This document shows, in pieces, positions 16,579 to 27,089 of a stretch of 64,000 nt of DNA. Numbering within the stretch: the first letter of the stretch is position 1; each line of letters opens with the position of its first letter. The stretch lies in assembly GCA_048594975.1 (NCBI GenBank), contig JBMDXQ010000024.1, positions 136,519 through 200,518 of the forward strand. The letters are read 5' to 3'. The DNA is from JBMDXB01 sp048594975. GTDB lineage: Bacteria; Acidobacteriota; Vicinamibacteria; Vicinamibacterales; 2-12-FULL-66-21. The notes under the pieces were generated by a model, which was not told the origin of the DNA, ran no database searches, and saw only the letters and a program-made list of their open reading frames with translations. A program made the position numbers and the translations under genes.

Positions 16579-17610
16579 ATGCCGATTTCGCTGAAGGTCA
16601 CGGTTCGCGTCGCTGCTGCCGTGTCGCTGCTCGTTTCGCTCGCCGCGTGCGGCAGGGGGGACTCGGGCGCACCCGGAGCGGCAGCCGCGCAGGTCATCAC
16701 CGCGGACGGCTCCAGCACCGTCTTCCCGGTCACCGAGGCGTTTGCCGAAGAGTTCCAGAAAGCCAACACCGGCATGCGGGTGACTGTCGGCAGCTCGGGG
16801 ACAGGCGGCGGCTTCGAGAAGTTCTGCCGCGGCGAGACGGACGTCTCCGACGCGTCCCGGCCCATCAGGGATACCGAGGCGGCCGTTTGCGCGAAGGCGG
16901 GAATCGAGTTCATCGAGCTGCCAGTCGCATACGACGGCCTTGCCGTCATGGTCAACCCGAAGAACACCTGGGTGGACTCCATGACCGTCGCCGAGCTGAA
17001 AAAGCTGTGGGAGCCGGGCGCCCAGGGAAAGGTGATGCGCTGGAACCAGGTGCGAGCCGGCTGGCCCGACCGCGACCTACGGCTCTTCGGACCCGGGGTC
17101 GATTCAGGCACGTTCGACTATTTCACGGAGGTCATCGTCGGCAAGACCGCAGCCAGCCGGGGCGACTACACCTCGAGCGAGGACGACAACGTGCTCGTTC
17201 AGGGCATCAGCGGTGACGAAAACGCCCTCGGCTATTTCGGGCTGGCCTACTACGAGGAGAACCGGGACAAGCTGAAGCTGGTCGCCATCGACGACGGGAA
17301 GGAGGACAACGGCACGGGCCCGATCCTCCCGACGCCGGAGACCGTCAGCAACGGCACGTACCGTCCTCTGTCGCGGCCGATCTTCATCTACGTGAAGACG
17401 CAGTCGCTGCAGCGTCCCGAGGTTCAGAAGTTCATTGACTTCTATCTGACGAACACGGCCCGCCTCGTGCGCGAGGTCGGCTACATCCCGTTCGCGGAGC
17501 CCGAGTACGCGCTGGTGCGTCAGCGGTTCGAGAGCCGGCGGACGGGATCCATGTATCAGGGCAGTGCTCTCCCGGCTACGGCCACCCTCGAGGAGCGCCT
17601 CAAGCAGTAA
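16579..17610 (+). CDS. pstS: Phosphate ABC transporter, substrate-binding lipoprotein
   Basis: Periplasmic phosphate receptor of 343 aa. A lipobox (SLAAC, Cys24) follows a hydrophobic signal, so it is probably lipid-anchored. Phosphate-site segments: DGSSTVFPVTEAFAEEF, GSSGTGGGFEKFCRGETDVSDASRPI and GVDSGTFDYF. It is first in pstS-pstC-pstA-pstB-phoU and 200 bp ahead of pstC, with an 80-bp tandem repeat in the gap. It starts directly behind the PHO-type promoter. Confidence 0.96.
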   Translation: MPISLKVTVRVAAAVSLLVSLAACGRGDSGAPGAAAAQVITADGSSTVFPVTEAFAEEFQKANTGMRVTVGSSGTGGGFEKFCRGETDVSDASRPIRDTEAAVCAKAGIEFIELPVAYDGLAVMVNPKNTWVDSMTVAELKKLWEPGAQGKVMRWNQVRAGWPDRDLRLFGPGVDSGTFDYFTEVIVGKTAASRGDYTSSEDDNVLVQGISGDENALGYFGLAYYEENRDKLKLVAIDDGKEDNGTGPILPTPETVSNGTYRPLSRPIFIYVKTQSLQRPEVQKFIDFYLTNTARLVREVGYIPFAEPEYALVRQRFESRRTGSMYQGSALPATATLEERLKQ

Positions 17611-17646
17611 CGCGATGCAGGCCTGGCCCCGCGGCCGGACTGTGGA

Positions 17647-17806
17647 GTGCGAACGGAGCGGAGCGAGCCGCGGCGGGCGAGCGGAGCGACGTGAGCCTGG
17701 CGGGGGACAGGGGACCCGCCGTTCCCGTGCGAACGGAGCGGAGCGAGCCGCGGCGGGCGAGCGGAGCGAAGTGAGCCTGGCGGGGTGCAGGGGACCCCGC
17801 CATTCA
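17647..17806 (+). repeat. Two tandem 80-bp repeats in the pstS-pstC gap
   Basis: Two nearly identical 80-bp units (17647-17726 and 17727-17806), each beginning GTGCGAACGGAGCGGAGCGA. Each ends in a GC-rich inverted repeat (GGCGGGG ... CCCGCC) that can fold into a hairpin. The second unit ends just before the pstC ATG. Such intercistronic hairpins often protect the upstream mRNA and would raise PstS over the membrane parts. That role is inferred. Confidence 0.85.
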
Positions 17807-17810
17807 AACA

Positions 17811-18701
17811 ATGACGCGCGCCATCCGTCTGTGGATCGAGTTCGCGATCGAGCGGCTGCTCTTCGTGTGCGCGGCCGCCTCGATTCTGGTGACGCTCGGG
17901 ATCATCGCGGTGCTCGTGTTCGAAACGTCTGCCTTCCTGCGTGAGATTCCGGTCGGAGAGTTCCTGTTCGGCACCGTCTGGACCCCGCTCTTCGCCGACG
18001 CCCACTTCGGGGTCATCCCGCTCGTGACCGGCACCCTGCTCGTGTCCGGGATCGCGCTCGCGGTGTCGCTGCCGACCGGGCTCATTACTGCCATCTACCT
18101 CAGCGAGTACGCCTCGTCGGGCGTCCGGCGGGTGGTGAAGCCGGTGCTCGAGCTGCTCGCCGGCGTTCCGACCGTCGTCTACGGGTACTTCGCGCTGTTG
18201 TTCGTCACCCCGCTGCTGCAGCGTGCCGTTCCCGGGCTGGCCGGCTTCAACGCGCTCGGCCCGGGCATCGTCATGGGCATCATGATCCTGCCGCTCGTCT
18301 CGTCGCTGTCCGAGGACGCGCTCCACGCGGTGCCGAACGGGCTGCGGGAAGGCGCGTATGCGCTGGGCGCGACGCGCATGCAGACGGCGCTGCGGGTGGT
18401 CGTGCCGGCGGCTTTTTCCGGCATCTCGGCGGCGTTCATCCTCGCCGCCTCACGGGCGGTCGGCGAAACGATGATCGTGGCCATCGCCGCCGGCCAGCAG
18501 CCGAGGCTGACGCTCGACCCGCGCGTCCCGGTCGAGACGATGACCGCGTTCATCGTGCAGGTGAGCCTGGGCGACACGCCGTCGGGCACCCTCGCCTACC
18601 GGACGATTTTCGCCGTCGGCATGCTGCTCTTCGTCAGCACCTTCGTTCTCAACCTGCTCTCGAACTGGCTGCGCGAGCGCTTCCGGGAGGAGTACGCATG
18701 A
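17811..18701 (+). CDS. pstC: Phosphate ABC transporter permease PstC
   Basis: Inner-membrane permease of 296 aa with about six hydrophobic segments. The ABC coupling loop is EGAYALGATRMQTALRVVVPAAFSGI. PstC-type segments include LELLAGVPTVVYGYFAL and ASRAVGETMIVAIAAG. It overlaps pstA by the sequence ATGA, indicating translational coupling. The start lies right after the 80-bp repeats with no strong ribosome site seen. Confidence 0.95.
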   Translation: MTRAIRLWIEFAIERLLFVCAAASILVTLGIIAVLVFETSAFLREIPVGEFLFGTVWTPLFADAHFGVIPLVTGTLLVSGIALAVSLPTGLITAIYLSEYASSGVRRVVKPVLELLAGVPTVVYGYFALLFVTPLLQRAVPGLAGFNALGPGIVMGIMILPLVSSLSEDALHAVPNGLREGAYALGATRMQTALRVVVPAAFSGISAAFILAASRAVGETMIVAIAAGQQPRLTLDPRVPVETMTAFIVQVSLGDTPSGTLAYRTIFAVGMLLFVSTFVLNLLSNWLRERFREEYA

Positions 18702-19555
18702 GCCGCGCCGGCACGATGCGCCGCACCGGCGATCTGCTGTTCCAGGCGGCCGGCTTCATGATCACGCTGGCGGCGCTCGCTGCGCTGGCGACGCTGCTCT
18801 ACGACGTCGCGCACGACGGGCTCGGCAGGATTTCCTGGCAGTTTCTCACCTCCTATCCCTCGCGACGCCCCGAGGCGGCCGGCATCCTCGGGCCGCTCGT
18901 GGGCAGCGTGTTGGTCATCGCGCTGACCGGCGTCATCGCGGTGCCGGTCGGGGTCGGCGCAGCCATCTACCTCGAGGAGTACGCAAGGCGCACGTTCTTC
19001 TCGCGCGTGATCGAGATCAACATCGCCAACCTGGCCGGGGTCCCGTCGATCATCTACGGGCTGCTGGGGCTGGGGCTGTTCGTCCGCGCCCTGGCGATGG
19101 GGCGCAGCGTGCTCGCGGGGGCGGCAACGCTTGCGCTGCTGGTGCTGCCGATGGTGATCATCGCCACGCGCGAAGCGCTTCGGGCGGTCCCGCCCTCGTT
19201 GCGCGAGGGCTCTTACGCGCTGGGCGCCACGCGCTGGCAGACGATGTGGCACCAGGTCCTCCCCGCCGCGTTCCCCGGCATCCTGACCGGTCTCATCCTG
19301 GCGCTGTCGCGCGCGATGGGAGAAACCGCGCCGCTGATCACCATCGGGGCGCTCACCTACGTCGGGTTCGTCCCCAACGGAATCTGGTCGCCGTTCACGG
19401 TGCTGCCCATCCAGATCTTCAACTGGGTGTCGCGGCCGCAGGCCGCCTTCGCGGTCAACGCGGCGGCGGGCATCCTCGTGCTCCTCGTCGTGCTGCTGGC
19501 GATGAACGCCGTCGCCATCGTCTTGCGCGACCGATTCCAGAAACGCCTCGCATGA
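18698..19555 (+). CDS. pstA: Phosphate ABC transporter permease PstA
   Basis: Second permease subunit, 285 aa, with about six hydrophobic segments. Key segments are NLAGVPSIIYGLLGLGLF, the coupling loop EGSYALGATRWQTMWHQVLPAAFPGI, and ALSRAMGETAPLITIGA, typical of PstA. It overlaps pstC upstream and pstB downstream (ATGA), so it forms one unit with them. It is expected to form the channel as a PstC-PstA heterodimer. Confidence 0.95.
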   Translation: MSRAGTMRRTGDLLFQAAGFMITLAALAALATLLYDVAHDGLGRISWQFLTSYPSRRPEAAGILGPLVGSVLVIALTGVIAVPVGVGAAIYLEEYARRTFFSRVIEINIANLAGVPSIIYGLLGLGLFVRALAMGRSVLAGAATLALLVLPMVIIATREALRAVPPSLREGSYALGATRWQTMWHQVLPAAFPGILTGLILALSRAMGETAPLITIGALTYVGFVPNGIWSPFTVLPIQIFNWVSRPQAAFAVNAAAGILVLLVVLLAMNAVAIVLRDRFQKRLA

Positions 19556-20382
19556 GCACCGACACGCAGCGGCTGCCCGTCCCGCTCGCGCCTCTGGCCG
19601 GCCGGGCCGCCGAGGGGCCGCCACCGAAGGTGAAGATCAGCGTCTCCAACCTGAATTTTTTCTACGGCGACACGCAGGCACTCCAGGACATCAGCGTCGA
19701 CATCGGCGCACATGTCGTGACGGCGTTCATTGGACCCTCGGGCTGCGGGAAGAGCACGTTTCTGCGCACGCTCAACCGGATGAACGACATCATCCCGGGC
19801 GCGCGTGTCGAGGGAACGACACTCATCGACGGCGCCGATATCTACAGCCCCGGCATCGACGTGGTCGCCCTGCGGCGCCGCGTCGGAATGGTGTTCCAGA
19901 AGTCGAACCCCTTTCCCAAGTCGGTGTTCGAGAACATCGCCTACGGGCTGCGCGTCAACGGCATGACGGGGAGCCGCTCCGAGCTGCAGGGACGCGTCGA
20001 GGAGAGCCTGAAGGCGGCGGCGATCTGGGATGAGGTCAAGGACCGGCTGAAGGAGTCGGCGCTCGCGCTCTCCGGCGGCCAGCAACAGCGGCTGTGCATC
20101 GCCCGCGCGCTCGCCGTCCGCCCCGAGATCCTGTTGATGGACGAGCCCGCGTCGGCGCTGGATCCGATCGCCACGCAGCGCATCGAGGAGCTCATCTACC
20201 GCCTGAAGGAAAAGTACACGATCGTCATCGTCACGCATAACATGCAGCAGGCGGCACGCGTGTCCGATTTCACCGCGTTCTTCTGGCTGGGGCACCTCGT
20301 CGAGTACGGGCCGACCAACAGGATCTTCACGAACCCGCGAGAGAAGCTGACCGAGGACTACGTCACCGGGCGGTTCGGGTAA
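19552..20382 (+). CDS. pstB: Phosphate ABC transporter ATP-binding protein
   Basis: Cytoplasmic ATPase of 276 aa. Walker A is GPSGCGKST, the signature ALSGGQQQRLCIARAL, Walker B ILLMDEPASALDPIA and the switch His in VTHNMQQAARVSD. About 25 residues (rich in Pro and Ala) precede the usual PstB start (KISVSNLNFFYGD). The ATG overlapping the pstA stop is used, but a later start cannot be excluded. Confidence 0.96.
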   Translation: MSTDTQRLPVPLAPLAGRAAEGPPPKVKISVSNLNFFYGDTQALQDISVDIGAHVVTAFIGPSGCGKSTFLRTLNRMNDIIPGARVEGTTLIDGADIYSPGIDVVALRRRVGMVFQKSNPFPKSVFENIAYGLRVNGMTGSRSELQGRVEESLKAAAIWDEVKDRLKESALALSGGQQQRLCIARALAVRPEILLMDEPASALDPIATQRIEELIYRLKEKYTIVIVTHNMQQAARVSDFTAFFWLGHLVEYGPTNRIFTNPREKLTEDYVTGRFG

Positions 20383-20473
20383 CCCTCGGCCTCAGGCCGC
20401 GTCTTGGCGACGACGCGCAAAGCACGAAGGTGGCGGCCCGCGGCTCGACGGCACACAGGATGAACACGAGGCT

Positions 20474-21169
20474 ATGATCGATCGCAACATCCGGCATTTC
20501 GAAGAGGAGCTCGACCAGCTCAAGACGCGGCTGCTGGCGATGGGCGGGCTGGCGGAGGACCGCGTGCGTGCGGCCGTGGACGGGCTGGTGGCGCGCGATC
20601 CGGCAGCGGCGGGCGGGGTGATCGAGGGGGACGGGCCGATCAACGAGCTCCACATCGAGATCGACGATCGCTGCTTCACGTTGCTGGCGCTGCATCAGCC
20701 GATGGCGGTCGACCTCCGCTCCATCGTCTCGGCGGTGAAGATCAACACCGACCTCGAGCGCGTCGGTGACCTCGCCGTCAACATCGCGGAGGCGGCGCGG
20801 CGGTACCTCCGCCATCCGCCGGTCAAGGAGCTGATCGACATTCCGCGGATGGCCTCGATCGCGCAGGGCATGCTGCACGACGCCCTCGATGCCTACGTGC
20901 GCCGCGACCTGGCGTTGGCGCGCGCCGTGCTGGACCGCGACGACGCGCTCGACGGCCTCAAGACGCAGGTCTTTCGCGAGCTGCTCACGTACATGCTCCA
21001 GGACCCGTCGACCATCGAGCCGGCGCTCGATCTGATTCTCATCTCGCGGCACCTCGAGCGCATCGGCGATCATGCCACCAACGTCGCCGAGGACGTCATC
21101 TTCATGGTCTCGGCGCGCGACGTCCGCCACCACGCCGGCGACGCCGTCGGGCCCGACCTGTCGCGGTGA
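20474..21169 (+). CDS. phoU: Phosphate transport regulator PhoU
   Basis: Two three-helix PhoU repeats in 231 aa. Each has the E/D-x3-D acidic patch: TDLERVGDLAVNIAEAA in the first and SRHLERIGDHATNVAEDVIF in the second, which bind metal clusters in known structures. PhoU links the Pst transporter to the PhoR kinase and keeps the PHO response off when phosphate is plentiful. It lies 91 bp after pstB with no separate PHO-type promoter seen. Confidence 0.95.
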   Translation: MIDRNIRHFEEELDQLKTRLLAMGGLAEDRVRAAVDGLVARDPAAAGGVIEGDGPINELHIEIDDRCFTLLALHQPMAVDLRSIVSAVKINTDLERVGDLAVNIAEAARRYLRHPPVKELIDIPRMASIAQGMLHDALDAYVRRDLALARAVLDRDDALDGLKTQVFRELLTYMLQDPSTIEPALDLILISRHLERIGDHATNVAEDVIFMVSARDVRHHAGDAVGPDLSR

Positions 21170-21269
21170 GCAGCGCACCGGCACCGCCTCCCTGCCAGCC
21201 GCACGCCGGGACGATCAGGTCTTCTCAGCTACAATAGGCGGGTTCGAGCGCTGCACGAACGCGTTCCCG

Positions 21270-21449
21270 ATGGCATCCGCTCCGCTCTGCGCCTACTGCC
21301 GCCGCCGCCCCGTCGATCCCGCGTGGCGTCCGTTCTGCGGCGAACGCTGCAAGATGGCCGACCTGGGGCGCTGGCTGGGCGGGGAGTACCGCGTGCCGGG
21401 AGAGCCGCTGCCGGCTGCGCCGCCGCGTGACGACGAGGAGAACGGATAG
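21270..21449 (+). CDS. yacG: YacG-type zinc protein (DNA gyrase inhibitor family)
   Basis: A 59-aa protein with Cys-x2-Cys (CAYC) and Cys-x3-Cys (CGERC) separated by 12 residues, then the family tail KMADLGRWLGGEYRVPG. YacG binds one zinc and inhibits DNA gyrase in Escherichia coli. TACAAT at 21230-21235 may serve a promoter for this gene and the citrate synthase gene, which begins 5 bp later. Confidence 0.85.
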   Translation: MASAPLCAYCRRRPVDPAWRPFCGERCKMADLGRWLGGEYRVPGEPLPAAPPRDDEENG

Positions 21450-21454
21450 GCGAC

Positions 21455-22737
<1,283 letters not shown>

Positions 22738-22741
<4 letters not shown>

Positions 22742-23625
22742 GGGTGGTCGCGCCGCTCGCCCTGGTGGCGATGGCGTGCCTGCCGACCGGCCAGCCCGCG
22801 GTGGCGCGGTTCGATTCCGTTCGGGCGTTCGAGCACCTGAAGCAGATCGTCGCCATCGGCCCTCGCCCGGCCGGTTCGCCGGGCGCCGCCCAGGCGCGCG
22901 CCTACGTTCAGCGCGCGATGGCGGCCATCGGCCTCGACGCGGTCGAGCAGGCGTTCGACGCCGTCACCCCCGCGGGCGCGCTGCGCATGGCCAACCTGCG
23001 GGTGCGCGTGCCCGGCGGGAACACCGCCGGGCGCCTCGTCATCGGCGGCCACTACGACACCAAGCGGTTCTCCGACATCACCTTCGTCGGCGCCAACGAC
23101 GGCGGATCGAGCACGGCGTTCCTCATCGAGCTGGCGCGTGTGCTGAACACGCGGCGCAACGCCCTGCCCATCGAGCTGGTCTTCTTCGACGGCGAGGAGG
23201 CGGTGGTCGAGTGGACGGGCATCGACCACACCTACGGCAGCCGCCACTACGTGCAGGCGGCCCGTGCCGACGGGACCCTCGGCCAGGTCAGGGCGATGAT
23301 CCTCGTCGACATGATCGGCGACAGTGACCTGCGTGTGATGCGCGAGACCAACTCGACGCCCTGGTTGACGGAGACGATCTGGCGCGCGGCCCGGCGCCTG
23401 CAGCGGCCGGAGTTCGTCGACGAAGAGATCGTGGTCGAGGACGATCACGTCGAGTTCCTGCAGGTGCGGATCCCGGCGGTCGACCTGATCGACCTCGACT
23501 ACCCCGCCTGGCACACGGCCGCGGACACGCTCGACAAGTGCTCCCCCCGCTCGCTGCAGGCCGTCGCCGACGTGCTCCTGGCTGCGCTTCCCGAGATCGA
23601 GAAGAGGCTGGTCAATGGTCAATGA
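22738..23625 (+). CDS. M28-family protein, glutaminyl-cyclase-like
   Basis: A 295-aa secreted zinc hydrolase-fold protein. Metal-site segments follow glutaminyl-peptide cyclotransferase more than aminopeptidases: GGHYDTKRF, FVGANDGGSSTAFLIELAR, ELVFFDGEEA, TYGSRHYV, VDMIGDSDLRV and PAWHTAADTL. Such enzymes cyclise N-terminal Gln to pyroglutamate. The GTG at 22738 overlaps the gltA stop; it opens a hydrophobic stretch ending in VAMAC that may be a signal or poor lipobox. Its 3' end overlaps the convergent gene by 14 bp. Confidence 0.85.
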
Positions 23626-24820
23626 CAAGCTCCAGTATCTCCTCCTCCGTCAGCACACAGGCCGACCCCTTCGCCCTGGCGAACACCCGGTCGACGATCT
23701 CCTCGGTCGCCGGCAGGCCGCGCTTCTCGAGCCAGAACACCACGTTCGATCGGCCCGACATCGGGCCGACCTCGATCTGCTGCTCGCGGCCGACGAGGCT
23801 CGCCGGCACGGCGGAGTACACCGCGTCGACCAGCTCGCGGTCGTTCTTGCGGTACGCCTTGATCACCGCCGCAGCGTGCACGCCGGTGGCGGTGCGGAAC
23901 GCATCGCGCCCGACGACCGGGTAGTTCGCGGGCAACGGCACCTGCGTGACCCGCGAGACGTACTCGCAGTACTCGACCAGCGCCGACAGGTCGCGCTCGA
24001 TGACCCCCATCAGCACCAGGTTGACGAGCAGGAGGTCCAGCGGGGTGTTGCCGACGCGCTCGCCGATGCCGATCGCCGCCCCGTGCAGCCGCGTGGCGCC
24101 CGCCTCCATCGCTGCCAGCGAGTTGACGACGGCGAACCCGCGGTCCCTGTGCCCGTGCCAGTCGATGCCGACGCCGCCGCCGCACTCCGCCACGATCCCG
24201 GCGATGTAGCGGGTCACCGCCGCGGCGCCGGCCGGCGTCGCGTGCCCGACCGTGTCGGCGACGCAGACGCGGCTGGCGCCGGCACGAATCGCCGTGGAGT
24301 ACAGCGCACGCAGCGTGGCCGGATCGGCCCGCGTCGTGTCCTCGGTCACGTACATGACCGGCAGGTTCTCCCGCACCGCAAACGCGATCGCCTCCTCGGT
24401 CAGGCGCAGGAGCTGGTCGAGCGTCCAGCCCTCGGCGTACTGCCGCAGCGGGCTGGATCCGATGAACGTGCACGCCTCGATCGGGATCCCCACGCGCTGC
24501 GAGATGTCGGCAATCGGCCGGATGTCGGCGACGACAGTGCGGGCGGCGCAGTTCGGCCGCACCGACAGCCGGCTGTCCGCGATCTCGCGCGCCAGCCGCT
24601 CGACGTCCCTGACCACGTGCGGGCCGGCGCCGGGCAGGCCGATGTCGGCAGTATCGATACCGAGCCGGTCGGTGAGGTGCAGGATGCGGATCTTCTCGTC
24701 GATCGTCGGGCAGCGCACCGAGGGCGACTGCAGCCCGTCGCGCAGCGTCTCGTCGTCGAGCTGCACCCCGCGCGGCAGCGGCGCGCCGGTCCGGTTCCAG
24801 TCGTGGATGAGCGGGTGCAT
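23612..24820 (-). CDS. DRE-TIM acyltransferase (2-isopropylmalate/homocitrate synthase family)
   Basis: A 402-aa TIM-barrel enzyme that condenses acetyl-CoA with a 2-oxo acid. Motifs: QLDDETLRDGLQSP at the start of the barrel, HGHRDRGFAVVNSLAAMEAGA with the metal His pair, and GIGERVGNTPLDLLLVNL. It lacks the long regulatory C-terminal domain of LeuA, so homocitrate or related synthase is the closer match. The substrate cannot be decided. The ATG at 24820 overlaps the stop of the upstream membrane gene as ATGA. Confidence 0.82.
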   Translation of the reverse strand: MHPLIHDWNRTGAPLPRGVQLDDETLRDGLQSPSVRCPTIDEKIRILHLTDRLGIDTADIGLPGAGPHVVRDVERLAREIADSRLSVRPNCAARTVVADIRPIADISQRVGIPIEACTFIGSSPLRQYAEGWTLDQLLRLTEEAIAFAVRENLPVMYVTEDTTRADPATLRALYSTAIRAGASRVCVADTVGHATPAGAAAVTRYIAGIVAECGGGVGIDWHGHRDRGFAVVNSLAAMEAGATRLHGAAIGIGERVGNTPLDLLLVNLVLMGVIERDLSALVEYCEYVSRVTQVPLPANYPVVGRDAFRTATGVHAAAVIKAYRKNDRELVDAVYSAVPASLVGREQQIEVGPMSGRSNVVFWLEKRGLPATEEIVDRVFARAKGSACVLTEEEILELVIDH

Positions 24821-25101
24821 CAGGCCGAGGACTTGCCGACGTAACGGATGGTGAGCACGCCGGCCAGCAGGATCAGACCCGCCGCGAGCGTGGACTTCCA
24901 CACCGCGTCGAACGCCGAGACGCTCATCACCTGCGCCAGCGGCACGAACGGGCCGCGCCCCGCCTCGTGCATCGCCGCGCGCATCAGGTGCTCCTTCACG
25001 GCGCGCGTCATCAGCAGGTCGTAGACGGTGTTCCAGACGATGACGGCGATGGCCAGCCAGGCGGCGGCCGCAATGCGGCTGCGCCGCGCCCGCTCGGTCA
25101 T
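24820..25101 (-). CDS. Small two-helix membrane protein
   Basis: A 93-aa protein with two hydrophobic segments (IAAAAWLAIAVIVWNTVYDL near residues 10-29 and AGLILLAGVLTIRYV near 74-88). Between them is an amphipathic stretch (VKEHLMRAAMHEAGRGPFVP). The start overlaps the PP2C stop and the stop overlaps the synthase start, both as ATGA, so three genes are translated as a coupled set. No family recognised. Confidence 0.8.
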   Translation of the reverse strand: MTERARRSRIAAAAWLAIAVIVWNTVYDLLMTRAVKEHLMRAAMHEAGRGPFVPLAQVMSVSAFDAVWKSTLAAGLILLAGVLTIRYVGKSSA

Positions 25102-26720
25102 GGCGCGTAGCGCAGCACCATCGCCGTGATGTCGTCGCTCTGCGCGGCGCCCTTCGCGAACGTCCGCACGTCGAGGAACAGCGCGTCGAGCAGCTGCTGC
25201 GGATCGACGGCCGGGTTGGCGCGGACCACGGAGATGATCCGGTCCTCGCCGTACTCCTCGCCGGCGGCCGACATCGCCTCCGAGATCCCGTCGCTGAAGA
25301 TGATCAGCCAGTCGCCCGGCGCCAGGCTGACCGTCTCCTCCTCGAAGCTCGCCGACTCGAACAGCCCGACGATCGGGCCGCCGCGCTCCAGGCGGCGGAT
25401 CGACAGGGCCCCGCCTGCCTGGCTGATCACCAGCGGCGGGTTGTGGCCGGCGTTGCAGTAGGTGAGGCGCCCGTTCGGGTGCAGCGCGCCGTACATCAGG
25501 GTGACGAACCGCGACTCGATGCCGCGGCGGTAGAGCGCGAGGTTCACGCGGCTGATGGTCCGCGCCGGGTCGTCGGTGGTCGCCGCCTGCGCCGCGAACA
25601 TCCCCTGCATCATGGCGCTCAGCAGGGCGGCGGGCGGCCCCTTGCCGGCCACGTCGCCCAGCGCGAAGCCGAGCGCCCCGTCCGGCAGATCGACGTAATC
25701 GTAGAAGTCGCCGCCGATCGAGCGGCACGGCAGTGTGGCCGCGGCGGCGCGGAAGTACGACCCGGCACGCCCGGTCTTGGGCAGGAGCGCCTGCTGGATC
25801 TCGGCGGCGATCCGCATCTCCTGCTCCATGCGCGCCTTCTCCATCGTCTCGCGATAGAGCCGCGCGTTCTCGATCGCCACGGCCGCCTCCGTGGCCAGCG
25901 TGTCCAGCGCCGCGCGCGTCGAATTCGACAGCAGCGTCCCCTTCTCGCGGCTGTCCAGGTAGAGCACGCCGATGCGCCGCTCCTCGCCCAGCGCCTCGGC
26001 GCGGTCGACATAGCGCACCAGCCGGAGCGGCACGCACAGCACGTTGCGGATCCCGAGCCGGACCGTGCCCATGTGCACGTTGGCGAGCTCGCCGTCGAGC
26101 AGGTCGGCGACGATGCGTGGCTCACCGGTGCGAAACACTTCCTCGGGGATCTTGCGGCTGGTGGCAAACCCGCTGCCCGGCAGCATCACCCGGCCCCGCG
26201 CCCGCGCCATCTTGAACTCGAGCTCGGAAGTCGCCGGAACGGCCAGCATGATGAAGCCGCGCTCCGCACCGCTGACCTCGATGGCCGAGTCCAGCACCAT
26301 CGACAGCACGTCGTCGAGCACCCGGCCGGCGCCGAGTGCCCGCAGCCCCTCGAGCAGGGCGGCGATCTGCCGCAGGTCGCCGATGGCGGTGGTCGTGGTG
26401 CGGTCGCCGGCCGAGGGCGTGTCGGCCAGCAGGAACACCATCTCCGCCCCGCCGCTGCGCCCCAGCCGGATGCGATCGCCGTGCACCAGCGTGTGCTCGG
26501 TCACCTGCTGGTCGTTCACGTACGTGCCGTAGCGCGAGTTGCGATCGCGGATGATGAACTTGCCGTGGGCGCGCTCGATCTGCGCGTGGTCCCGCGACAC
26601 CTCGCTCCCCGCCAGGCGCAGGTCGTTGGTCTCGCGCCGGCCGATTTCGAAGTTCGCCTTCGAGACCGGCACGATGCGCCGGCCGAGGGCGTCGGTGACT
26701 TCGAGACGGGCGTCGGGCAT
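25098..26720 (-). CDS. FHA-GAF-PP2C (SpoIIE-type) serine phosphatase
   Basis: A signalling phosphatase of 540 aa. The FHA domain (about residues 10-95) has IGRRETNDLRL, SRDHAQI and RNSRYGTYVNDQQ. A GAF-like sensor follows (about 110-280). A short helical linker (EQEMRIAAEIQQALLPK) leads into a PP2C/SpoIIE domain (about 320-540) with GGDFYDYVDL, FALGDVAGKGPPAALL and the C-terminal DDITAMVLRY metal site. It likely dephosphorylates a serine on an anti-sigma antagonist or similar partner; none is adjacent. The ATG at 26720 has TACACT 6 bases upstream, so the mRNA may be leaderless. Confidence 0.92.
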   Translation of the reverse strand: MPDARLEVTDALGRRIVPVSKANFEIGRRETNDLRLAGSEVSRDHAQIERAHGKFIIRDRNSRYGTYVNDQQVTEHTLVHGDRIRLGRSGGAEMVFLLADTPSAGDRTTTTAIGDLRQIAALLEGLRALGAGRVLDDVLSMVLDSAIEVSGAERGFIMLAVPATSELEFKMARARGRVMLPGSGFATSRKIPEEVFRTGEPRIVADLLDGELANVHMGTVRLGIRNVLCVPLRLVRYVDRAEALGEERRIGVLYLDSREKGTLLSNSTRAALDTLATEAAVAIENARLYRETMEKARMEQEMRIAAEIQQALLPKTGRAGSYFRAAAATLPCRSIGGDFYDYVDLPDGALGFALGDVAGKGPPAALLSAMMQGMFAAQAATTDDPARTISRVNLALYRRGIESRFVTLMYGALHPNGRLTYCNAGHNPPLVISQAGGALSIRRLERGGPIVGLFESASFEEETVSLAPGDWLIIFSDGISEAMSAAGEEYGEDRIISVVRANPAVDPQQLLDALFLDVRTFAKGAAQSDDITAMVLRYAP

Positions 26721-26807
26721 GGCGTCAGTGTAAATCAAACGCGTCCGGGCGGCGGAGCGAACGGCCTGCCGCGGGCCGGACCGATGGAGCGGGGAGTGGC
26801 GAGCGGT

Positions 26808-27089
26808 TCAGCGCCTGCGGACCATGCGGAAGATCAGCAGGATGACGGCGGCAGCCGCCAGCGCGGCCGCAAGCATTTGCCACTCGTCGGGATCAGCGGC
26901 GGTCCTCGACGCCTGGCCCATGTAGAGCGCGGCAATCAGCAGGACGACCGCGGCCAGCGTCGCGGGCAGGCGGCGGCGCCGCGGCCGGATCGCTGCGGGT
27001 GTGCGGACCGGATCCGTGGTGGCGGCGCCGCACCGGAAACAGACGATTGCTTTGTCGGCTATCTCGGTCCCGCACTGTCTGCACTGCAT
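26808..27089 (-). CDS. Zinc-ribbon membrane protein
   Basis: A 93-aa protein with an N-terminal zinc ribbon (CRQCGTEIADKAIVCFRCG, two Cys-x2-Cys pairs). It continues with a basic linker and two hydrophobic helices (LPATLAAVVLLIAALYMG and MLAAALAAAAVILLIFRMV), and ends in RRR. The start at 27089 (MQCRQCG) places the ribbon at the N terminus as in related proteins. Function unknown. Confidence 0.75.
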   Translation of the reverse strand: MQCRQCGTEIADKAIVCFRCGAATTDPVRTPAAIRPRRRRLPATLAAVVLLIAALYMGQASRTAADPDEWQMLAAALAAAAVILLIFRMVRRR

